Shown: piece after piece, positions 47,521-57,502 of the stretch
Layout of the letters: the number at the start of each line of letters is the position of its first letter
How positions within the stretch are numbered: position 1 is the first letter of the stretch
Assembly (NCBI GenBank): GCA_015680685.1
Contig: MNCI01026334.1
Span: 341,993-405,992 of the forward strand
From: Gnetum montanum
Taxonomy: Eukaryota > Streptophyta > Gnetopsida > Gnetales > Gnetaceae
Reading direction: 5' to 3'
DNA: 64,000 bases
The notes under the pieces: model-generated
Seen by the model: only the letters and a program-made list of their open reading frames with translations
Told to the model about the DNA's origin: nothing
Database searches by the model: none
Translations under genes and position numbers: made by a program

Positions 47521-50170
47521 TCACATTGCTGCCCTTATCTTGCCAACATCATCGTCTTGGGTTGATGGTGCACAGGTATCGGAAAACAGCCCATAATGCC
47601 CAGAATCAGCAAGTTCCAGTTCAAAAAGCCTCTGGGCAGAAAGTTGTCCAAGCTCAACATTACCGTGGGTTCGGCATGCTCCAAGCAACGAACCCCATAT
47701 TCGAGCATCAGGTCTCAAAGGCATGTCCATGATGAGACCATGTGCTTGTTGCAGATGGCCTGATCGACCAAGTAGGTCTACCGTGCAAGAGTAGTGTTCC
47801 AGTTTCGGACTAATATGGAAATCCTTCACCATAGAACTAAACAAATTCCTACCTTCCTTCACCAGCCCTCCATGGCTGCAAGCAGACAAAATAGACACAA
47901 AAGTTGCTTCATCTGGCTTGATCCCCTGAGCTTTTTGCCTTTGACAGAACAACTCAACCGCCTCATGGGATTTTCCATTCATGCCTAGTGCCGATATCAT
48001 TGTGTTCCATAGGACAGTATCCTTTTCCTTTGATTCTAGGAATAAATCACAAGCAGTACTAAACTTCCACATTTTGCATACATGTCTACAAGGGCTGTGA
48101 CCACAGAAACATCACTGTGCAGGCCATTATGTAGAACAATGTTATGGAGTCGTTTGCCTTGCTGCAAAACTGATAACATGCCACAAGCAGGCAGAACGCA
48201 TTTCATGGTTGCGGAGTTTGGTGGAACCCGGGAGTTCTGCATTTGGTCAAAAAGCTCCAACGCTTCGGCTGCATAACCATTTATCACACAACCTCCAATC
48301 ATGGCATTCCATGTGAGTACATCTCTCACATTAACTCTTTCAAAGATCTTCCTTGCCATGACTATGTTCCCGCACTTGGCATACATATCCACAAGAGCAG
48401 TCCCCGTAGAAACATCGGATTCGGATCCAGATTTGTGCACATACGCATGAATGTTAAGGTCTTCGGCCAAATCCCCAGTGCAAGAACAAGCGCAAGGCAA
48501 ACTCAGCATTGTCACCAGGTTTGGCTGCACATCATAACATTTCATTTACTTAAACAGCATCAAAGCCTCATTTGCCATACCGTTTTGCACATGCCCGGAG
48601 ACGATGGTGCTCCATGACACTACATTTCTTTCCTGCATCCCCTCAAATGATTGCCTTGCTAGTCCGATCTCCCCACATTTTGACTACATATCCGTGAGTG
48701 CAGTTCCAACAAAAACATTACTTTCTTCAAAACCCAGTTTGATTGCAGTGCCATGGACACATTTCCCACAAAGTAAATTGGAGCCGGAGCATGCAGAGAA
48801 CAAACCCACAAAAGTTGCAGGATCAGGTTTGATACCCAAGGTTTGCATATCATGGAAAGCTCTACAAGCCTCTCTCGTGCTACCCTCCTGTCCAAATCCT
48901 CAAATAATGGCATTCCAGGATGCTGCTGCCTTCTGGGAAGCCCCATGAAACAATTTCATGGCTGCACGGAGATCTCCACATTTGGCATACATGACAGCAA
49001 GGGAATTCATGACGGAATCATCCAAATCAAGCCCAACTCGAACAGCATAGGCATGTATCTTTCTACCTTCGCATACCAATTCCTGCACACACAACCCCCC
49101 AAAGCAGCAACGATTGTCACCGCATCTGCCTGTAAGCCATAACCCTTCAATTCTTGCAGGAGGCCTAATGCTTCCTCTGCTTTGCCATTGTGAGCATACC
49201 CTGAAATCATGGCAGACCATGAAACCAGACACTGATCAGAGATCTCATCAAACACAACACGAGCAGATTCAAGAAAACCAACATTGGCATGCATGTGGAG
49301 AAGGGAGGTGGCCACAAAGCCAAGGTGCTCAAGCCCAGAGGCTACTGCAAAGCCATGTAACATCTCACCCTGGGTCAAAAAATAACATGAATCAGAAGAA
49401 TCGGCAACAAAATTCTGTACAGCTGTAAATAGTGCCACCAGAGTCACAAAAGTAGGTTTACACTCAGAACAGCAACGCATCTGGCAGAACAAGGCCATGG
49501 CCTGATCAAAATTTCCCTGCTGAGCATGCCCAGAAACGATCGAGGTCCAGGAAACGACATCTCTCACAGGCATTTCCTCAAACACCTGCCACGCATCCTC
49601 CAAAGCTTGGCATTTTATATACATATTAACAATGGCGTTTGCCAGCAGGGGCTCGAGGTCGAATCCCTGAGAGCAAATCTGCCGATGCATGCGCCTGGCA
49701 TGTTCCAAGTCGCGGAGCTTCATGCAGGCTCTGATGGCCAAGAAAAACGAGAATTTGTCGAGGCGGATACTGGATTCCGTCACGCGGCCATGGATTTCGA
49801 GGGTTTGCAGCCACAGGCCTGCTTACGCGTGAACTCTGATAAGCGAATTCCATAAGAAGATGTTGGGTTTGTGGATGCATTCAAACACAGCGCGAGCTCT
49901 GCGCAAATTGCAGAGCTGCGGTGGGGAGTACGCACTGATTAATTTGGCGGCGAGGACAGAGTTCTGAAAGTGAGAGGATTTGATTACGCGCGCGTAAACT
50001 GCCTCAACGTCGTGGATTTTGCTGCTGCTTCTGCTGCTCAGGCTTTGCAGAAGGGAAAGAAGGCTTTGCCAAAAGGTTAGGTCTCACAAGAGAATAGTAA
50101 CAACCAAGGTAGGAGCTTAGCGAACCCTCAACAGCACAAAAGAGACCGCGCGTTAGGGATGTTGCTATGG
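47521..50170 (-). pseudogene. Pentatricopeptide repeat protein, PLS class, broken
   Basis: The minus strand has a run of PPR units with S-W-(x)3-(I/V)-S-G-(x)10-A-(x)2-L-F signatures, for example near 49560, 49215, 48610, 48300 and 47995. An E-domain start, G-S-L-L-G-A-C-R-T-H-G-N-V-E-L, follows near 47680. The reading frame changes near 50060, 49080 and 48060, and in-frame stops are at about 49820, 48898, 48683 and 48544. The E domain ends at a TGA after K-I-R-A-A-M, and no DYW domain is seen. The front end (50170-50040) looks like an organelle targeting sequence. Intact relatives bind organellar RNA. It has no introns, as is usual for the family. Confidence 0.85.
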
Positions 50171-50239
50171 GAATCATTCTTTTGAAGTTTCTTACGATTC
50201 GGTCTTTGACTAATTCAATTTCCTTAAGTTTTTCCATAA

Positions 50240-52160
50240 TGCCTACATATACATTAGTAGTAAATAATATAATGATAAATTCTAGTCATTTAGTTTTATA
50301 AACCTTTTTCTTCTTTCAAGAGCTTTATTACCTTAAAATAAGGTAGACAAGATAAACTATTTCTCTATTGATTGGTAGACAAGATATTATCCCCCAGAAT
50401 CATAATTTTGTTTTTCTATAGGATTTATTAACAAAAAATTGATTTCACCTACAATGTAGGTATGAATTGGCTTTATTTTGTACGGTTACATTGGGTTTAA
50501 CCCATGTCGTTACTAAATTTTCTTAGCTAACTCATTGAGTTTGCTACTATTGTATCTCCTATACAATCTTATATGACTTGGTCCTTATTGTTCAACATTA
50601 GTTCTTTACTTGAAAACTGTTCATCTCAACTTCATAGGTGGGATGACATTACATGTTTCTCCATTTGAGTACTTATGTTAAACTCTTCCTATTAAAGCTC
50701 CTGCATAAATATGCATTATCATTATGAACATTTTTTTGTTCAAATTTGATTAACCATGTTTCATCTACTATTCAAGGTAGATTTCTTTTCTTGTCTCTAT
50801 GTATAACATGCATAGTTCTTCATTTTTGTAACTTTTTGTTCTCTATATGGATTGTTCTTCTATCATTTATGCTCCTCACAAATTGACCCTTCTTCATTTG
50901 TTCTCTTCATAGATTAATATCTCTTTGTCTGTTATTTCACAAATTGACCTCTATTTAACAAACTTTTCAATATTCTAAATCATGTTCTCTTGGTTATTTT
51001 TTACATATTTTACATAAGCTTCTTCTTTGTTGTTGAGGACATCTCTCCTATGGGCTTTTCAAGTTGTCTCCTTAATATATGTGTGTACTTTTTCATTCAT
51101 GTTATATTGTTTTACATTCCATATGTCTAGGCATCTTAACAAATGGTTCTAAAATCATGTGATATGATGCATCTATTTATATATCTATCATGTTGTTGTA
51201 CCAACTATTTTCTTCACTTTGAAATGAAACTAAGTGTGGTTTTAACCTCCTTCCATGAGGATTTGAGCACCAAATCCCCCAAATACATCATTACAAGACA
51301 CATTCTCAGCTCTTGGGGGCCATTGGGAATCATCTGGGTTCAAAATCCAATTTATGAACTCAATTTTTTAATGATCTTAGAAAAAATTTGGAACCAAAAT
51401 TTTTCTAAGCATTAGAGCTAGCCAAGGCCAAAATTTTTTCTAAGTGTTGAAGTTGTTGTAGATTTTGCATCATGCATGACCACCAATGGTACATCCTAAG
51501 CTCCCTTGGCATGATAGAGTTTGACTTTTGCAAATTTGGCAGTTTGACCCTGGGACCTCAAGGTTGAAATTTTTCTAAGTGTTGGAGGTGACTAGATGTT
51601 AAATTGGGTTTTCTTTGACATTGTGGGACAAAATGCCCCAAAAATAGCCTTGCAAGACACATTTTTGACCTTCGGAGGCCTCTAGGGACCATTCGGGGTC
51701 ACATCCCAACTTTTTAGCATCAATTTTGGCAACACTGGAAAAATTTTGAAAATTGTCAAAAAATTTTCCAACTTTGGGGATTGACACTAATGCAATTAGA
51801 ATTGACGATGACGCTACATCAACGTCAACGCTGGTATCATCATTGTCAAGACTTCCAAATCTTGCTAAAACTGTGTTTGGACATGTGACATGGATCCCTA
51901 AGGCTAAGATGACTCATTGGCAATAGTTTTGGCACTCCAAGCTTCTAGAATTTCACTTTTTTCCAAGTTTTCTGGATTTGGCTAAGTATGGGACATTAGA
52001 AAGATCAAAACTCATATTGACATTTTCAAATCATCCTATACACCAAGTTCACAGCTTTCCACTAGTCTATGAGTCTTTTCGCTCTTCAAAATTACCATCA
52101 TGATGCATTTTGGGATCAATTTTGGCCTTTTCAAAATTAGAATTTTTACCATCATGACGC
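50240..52160. other. Intergenic or 5' flank of the Ty3/gypsy element; contains a diverged tandem duplication
   Basis: No gene is seen. About 51255-51420 and 51610-51780 share a series of phrases at a spacing near 355 bp, for example ACAAGACACATT, GGGACCATT/GGGGCCATT and CCCAAAAATA. They look like a diverged tandem pair. The 5' LTR of the element to the right may lie here, but I could not fix its ends. Confidence 0.4.
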
Positions 52161-52522
52161 TATAGACTCTGTCTACGCTGCTGAGTATATGCTATACGCT
52201 CTACACTGTAGACCATGTCTACGCTGCTTAGTTTACGCTATACTCTACGCTGTAGACTCTGTCTACGCTGCTTAGTTTACGCTATACTCTACGCTATAGA
52301 CTTTGTCTACGCTGCTGAGTATACGCCATATGCTCTATGTTGTAGACCCTGTCTACGCTGCTTAGTTTACGCTGTACTCTACGCTGTAGACTCTGTCTAC
52401 GCTGCTTAGTTTACGCTGTATGCTCTACGTTGTAGACCCCATCTACGCTGCTTAGTTTACGCTGTACGCTCTACGCCGTAGACCCCATCTATGCCACTTA
52501 GTTTACGCTGTACGCTACTCTG
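52161..52522. repeat. Tandem array of 44-48-bp units built on TACGCT
   Basis: Eight head-to-tail units start at 52161, 52209, 52253, 52297, 52343, 52387, 52433 and 52479. Each has the form TAGACnCTGTCTACGCTG, then CTTAGTTTACGCTnTA and CTCTACGCTG. Less regular TACGCT copies continue to about 52640. The array ends about 60 bp before the first ATG of the gag region. Confidence 0.9.
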
Positions 52523-52703
52523 CCTACACGTTTTAACGTATACCTATACGCTGTCACTATACGCTGGTCATTGAGGCCTATACGCTGAGTTCCAGTCTAT
52601 ATGCTATACCTAGCAAACGTAGGTTTACGCCATACCAAGTGTACCCGTACTAAGTATACCAGTTTCATATCCCTTCATTGTGTCGTATTCATAACCATTC
52701 ATC

Positions 52704-53441
52704 ATGAACACTGCGAACTCCAATGCTACAACCAAGCTGGTCACAGACATAGTAGGCACTATGGCCGTTCAACAACCCGTGGCACAACCCATAGTGGGGC
52801 CTCGCCGGTCTCTTAGATTGCAAGGGAGGAACCCATCGTTTAACATCATAACTCAGGAGCAATACAACTTCATATGCGTAAAAATACAAGCCAGCCTAGT
52901 TGTAGACCAAACCGAAATGGAAGTCAAGAGGTAATACGAACTCTTCTATAGGGGAGGACAAGAGTTCATTCCTTCCCCGTATGATATCATCCCTCTCCCA
53001 GAGCACTACTCTGAGCTGATCTCACAACTCCTCCTACAAAGGAGCCAGTCTTTAGACTAGTCTTTGGCAAATCCTCAATTGGAAGAGAAAGATGACTTTG
53101 CAGCTCAATCCGAGCATGAAGATTCATACCATACTCTTAGTTCGCAAACCTATGCAAACCCTTTATTTCATCCAGCCACAGGGGAAATTACGTCCCTTCA
53201 ACCATTAAATTCTTCCAAGCACAAATACCTCAACAAGAATCATCCACACTTGTTCATATTNAAATTCTCCCAAGCACAAATACCTCAACAAGAATCATCC
53301 ACACTTGTTCATATTCCTCCTGCAACCGACCCGCAACTCAACACACTTCCCCTTGCTATTCCTCCTGTGGCAACAATACCTCCATTCTCGCAAATACAAC
53401 CTCCTCAAAATGATGTAGGAGCAACCTTCCCCCCCGAGTGA
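52704..53441 (+). pseudogene. N-terminal gag part of the Tat/Ogre-like element
   Basis: The frame starts at ATG 52704 and contains P-R-R-S-L-R-L-Q early on. It has stops at 52932 and 53058 and a Pro/Gln-rich end, stopping at 53441. A run of seven C at 53429-53435 lies just before the stop, and the long gag frame begins in another phase right after it. One or two bases gained or lost in the C run would explain the break. The N at 53261 with 54-bp duplicated flanks further disturbs this part. Confidence 0.55.
53207..53315. other. Assembly scar: N flanked by a 54-bp duplication
   Basis: Bases 53207-53260 and 53262-53315 match in 53 of 54 positions around the N at 53261. As at 35120, this looks like an unmerged overlap. 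It falls inside the gag leader frame, so the frame there should not be trusted. Confidence 0.8.
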
Positions 53442-54742
53442 TCGGGATGTCGCATGTAATACCGGCTTCTACATCTGCTCATTACATACCACAGATCCCA
53501 ACCCAAGGAGCATCCTTTACAACTGTAACCCAACAAGTTCAGGGGATTCCTACACAAACCATGACCAGGCAATGGACGACGATTGGTGCTCAATCACATC
53601 AACCCCCCCATTATAACATACTGCCTCACACAATTCTACCAGTTAACATCCCTCAAGGACAACCACGACAACAACAACCCCTTACCTACAACGTGTCGCC
53701 CTTCGCACCACCCACTACAAATATCCCGCAAGTACAGCCTCTGACCACACAACTTTCTGCCTTCCAACCCACTATCCAACAATCTAATCTGTATACCGTA
53801 CAACATCCCCAACCTTCTATCTCCCCTAGCGCCCAAGACTGGGCTGACGCTAAAAAGCTAATGCAGGAGCTAACTGACGAGGTCAAACGCCTCAAAACGG
53901 CCCTCGACGGAGAGCTGAAGGTAGTGGACTTCTATCACGATGACCCTATCAGCTCTGCGGTCCCGCCTATAACATTACCTAAGGGCGTGTCCTTACCCAC
54001 GCTGACTAAATACAACGGGGAGAGAGACCCCAACGCTCACCTCATAACCTTTAGACTAGAGTGCGCGCTACTTCAGGCATGGCCACATGCCATTCTACGA
54101 GTGTTCCCCATGTCCCTCGCTGGGAGAGCACTTGATTGGTATCGAGCCTTGCTACGAAACTCAATATCTTCTCTAGAAGATTTGTTGCACCAATTCATCA
54201 CCAGGTTCAAGTATAACTTGAAACCTGAAGCAACACTAGACAGCCTCATACAGGTCAAGCAAGCACCCCTTGAACCCGTCCAAAAATTCATCCAGCGGTG
54301 GAGTGCTGCTCTCAATGAGCTTCACGAGCCGATCCCAGAGACGTACCTCCTCACCATCCTAAAAGGGGCTATCAACGATTTTGTCAAATCCAAACTATAT
54401 TATCTCAATGCAAGCACTCTGAGTCAAGCGTTTTTACAGATCAAGAACATAGAAGAGGCAGCACAAAATAGCCACGACCCTGCATATTCAGCCTTTAAGA
54501 ACCAACATAGTAAGAAAGATAAAGAAAAGGTTAAAACAACTATAGCGGCAGTAGCAGAAACACAACAAGCGAATGTCGGACAACAAAGCAAACCGCCTGT
54601 TGCCCCTACTAATTATGCTAAACCCACGCCTGCAACGGTGCCCGAAGCCTCCGCATCACAAAACCCAACACCGGGTCGTACGAGAAACTTCAAGAGGAAA
54701 GACCCCTCTCAATATACGTCGTTGCCCATGAAACCATCGTAG
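53438..54742 (+). pseudogene. gag capsid region, Ty3/gypsy
   Basis: The open frame is 434 residues. After a Pro/Gln-rich N-terminus (to about residue 140) there is a short coiled coil. The Retrotrans_gag domain follows (about residues 175-330), with Y-N-G-E-R-D-P-N-A-H-L, A-L-D-W-Y and F-I-T-R-F. The same frame continues after stops at 54740 (TAG) and about 54826 (TAA) into the zinc-knuckle part, so the whole was one polyprotein. Family role: capsid. The gag core itself is open. Confidence 0.8.
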
Positions 54743-54853
54743 TTGTTCGACCAACTCCTGAAGGCTGGATTGATGAAACATAAACAGTTATCCCTTACAG
54801 TGATCCAAAGGCATGATCGGTTCTGTTAACTGGTTCAAAACCTAAGCCTAGCA

Positions 54854-55474
54854 ATGCCAGATGAGCCCCTAGTGCCAAAAGGCTTTAGAATGGACCGTTT
54901 TTGCGATTATCACCAATGTAATGGGCATGGCACAGATTATTATTTCACCCTAAAACAAGATATCCAACGAATGATCGACGGTGGTCAGATCACTTTTGAT
55001 GAAGCTAACCTGGTCCAACCACAAAACCAGGCCATGGGTGTATATAAAGACCCTCTAAATATTAAAAAGGCGCCATACGTAATTAACACCATCTACCTTG
55101 ATAACGAATCGGAAACACCCACGATTAACATTGTCCATTTCGATTATGAGCAGCAAACGCCTAATAAACCATTTGTAGTGTGTATTCCTCCCACTGTACA
55201 AACATCCATGCCTCAACCATCATACTCCCCACAGAAACCTTATGTCATCCGAGTACCCCCCATCGTAGCAACTTCTAACACCCTGACATGCGAAAAACCA
55301 TACGTGGTGCGCATACCCCGCACTGCTACTACCGCAAACTCACAAACACCTCCTATTCGGCCCGCTTCCTATGTAGTCCGAGTACCACCTGCGGTCGCAA
55401 TAGCGGAGGTACAACCTTTAGCTAGACCAACCCCATACGTTGTTAGGACACCCGAACGTCCTGGTGACCACTAG
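54854..55474 (+). pseudogene. gag C-terminal knuckle and P-Y-V-V-R-V-P repeat region
   Basis: It starts with F-C-D-Y-H-Q-C-N-G-H-G-T-D-Y-Y, the Tat-lineage zinc knuckle with its last Cys changed to Tyr. It then holds imperfect repeats of the heptapeptide P-Y-V-V/I-R-V/I-P separated by 20-30 residues, which continue into the next part up to about 55610. The frame is the same as gag and is closed by a TAG at 55472. The role of the repeats is unknown. Confidence 0.7.
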
Positions 55475-55480
55475 TCCTCC

Positions 55481-56956
55481 ATGTCGCAAACACAGAATAA
55501 ACCGAGTCCCTATGTCATCAAGGTGCCCAGCCAGCCTGGCACTCAACCACATGCAACCGTCCAACTGCAACCCTGCCCTACCCCATATGTAGTACAAGTT
55601 CCAAAGCAACCTAAGGTCCCAAAACCAATTGCACCCCCATGCCACACACGAGAACACCTAGCAGATAAGCTTACATGCGAACGCTTGGAGAAGGAGTGCC
55701 AACGACTAGCCTTAGGACCTCCCAAGCCTACCCCGCTAAATGCAACACCCATGACACCACCTAACGATAAATCAGACACAGGCTATGAGGGTGAATCATC
55801 CAGAAAACATGATACGCCCAAATCAATGATACCGGGTAAAAATGACAAACTAACTATGCATGAAATAAAACTGTTGGGCCCGATGGACCAAATCACTGCC
55901 GACAAACATACGCCCAACAGTAGAGATCTAGCAACAGCTCTAACACAAGTCACGCAGGCACTCAAACAAAAAAACACTTCATTGAGTTTATACGACCTAG
56001 TGTTAACATCTCAAACCCATTGCGAGGCTCTAGTGCGCATGTTGACATCCATCCCAGTAAGCGAAGACTTGCCTCCAAATGAACCTTCAATTCATGCGGT
56101 AATGCACTCGCCTCAAGGGTCAACCCCTAAGCCATTAAGTTTCCACAATGACAACTTCAAAGTGGATGAGAAAATGGGGGAGGTAACAACTGCACCTATG
56201 TTCATCACGATACGAATAAATCAATTTAAGATACATAGAGTGCATGTAGATGATGGAGCCGCTACAAATATAGTGCCATATCCCATCGTCGAACAATTGG
56301 GGCTTACGAAGCTAATAAGACCAATTGCCACCATGTGTTTGAAGTCGTTTAGTGGATCACACGTAATAGTCAAAGGCACTGTGAATTTAGACTTTATAGC
56401 AGGGGATCAATTCCCCACATCTGCCGATTTTGTGGTCATCGATGAAATGCCAGGGTTCAATTTAATATTGGGAAGGCCCTGGTTAGCCCAATTGAAAGCA
56501 GTCTCTTCCCCCATACACCAACAAATTCACTTGCCTTATGAAGGCGACGAAATCATTATACACAGGGAGGCTACTACACTTACCATCTCATCGTATACAG
56601 ACACAGACCAAGGCTGAGAGGTTAAGCTCGAAGAGCCTAAACAAGAGGATACAAATGAACAACAACCAGTAGGCGATAATCCCTTAGACACAAAGGAAAA
56701 TTTATCCAACACAGAAATACCAGGGCTTGAAATTGTACATACGCAGCCTCACTTAGAAACTACAACTGACACAGAAACCACAATGCATGCAGAAGCACTA
56801 GAAAGCACGAACGCGGGAACTATCCCATCAGACGTCCCTTGGGCTGAATTACCTTTCAACATGATCAACGAAGGAGACGCTAAATACAGAATCATACCCG
56901 TCAACGCAACTCCTAACGTTAAAATGAGAAAAATCAAAAAACTACTAAACCAATAA
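55481..56956 (+). pseudogene. Retroviral-type aspartic protease region
   Basis: It is in frame with gag. After two more P-Y-V-V/I repeats and a variable linker comes the protease core, about 56165-56500. The active-site segment reads V-D-D-G-A-A-T-N-I where most relatives have D-S/T-G-A, and the end motif is L-I-L-G-R-P-W-L-A. A TGA at 56615 interrupts an acidic tail that runs on to a TAA near 56954. There is no RT directly behind it; the RT starts 5.7 kb farther on. Confidence 0.8.
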
Positions 56957-56965
56957 ACAACACCC

Positions 56966-57230
56966 AGTCCGAAATGACATTAAACTACATTCTCCGTCCG
57001 AAATGACATTAAACTACATTCCAAATCTGGAATGACATTAAACTATCATGTCCGCAATGACATAAAACTAGCCACGATCAGAAATGGTTGGTCCACCAAG
57101 AAATCAAACCTTGGCACTTGAAACCTCCCTTGCTTACGTGTGGCCCGCAATGGCCTTAAACTAGTGCATTTGGCCCAAAATGGCCTTAAACTAGTGCATG
57201 TGGCCCGAAATGGCCTTAAATTAGATCATC
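56966..57230. repeat. Short tandem array with TTAAACT core (first copy)
   Basis: There are seven imperfect units: four of the form TCCGAAATGACATTAAACTA and three of the form GGCCCGAAATGGCCTTAAACTA. They begin 10 bp after the protease-frame stop. The second copy of this array type is at 62402-62665. Confidence 0.85.
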
Positions 57231-57502
57231 GCAAATTCTAGTTCATTGTTCCTATTAATAACAGTCTTCGCAATTATCTCCAAAAACAAACCAAAACATT
57301 TTACATTGCCGTGTCGTGTTTACATTTAAACTCAAAATCCACAACAAAAAAATATATGTAGAAATATATATGCATGTAGTGATATACAGTTAGACAAGTA
57401 CAATAGTTAACTGATTCTATTCATTCGTTCACCACAACTCAAAATATTCAATTTACAGTTCACGTAAAAATATGAGCCAGAATAATTTCAAAGCAAAAAA
57501 AA
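57231..57502. other. Short spacer
   Basis: AT-rich with no coding signal. It is the downstream flank of the minus-strand gene that ends at 57503. Confidence 0.4.

Noticed and set aside
51820-51850. TGGTATCATC as a tRNA-Met primer-binding site of the gag element
   Set aside because: Only the first eight bases fit and no LTR end TG...CA could be placed before it.
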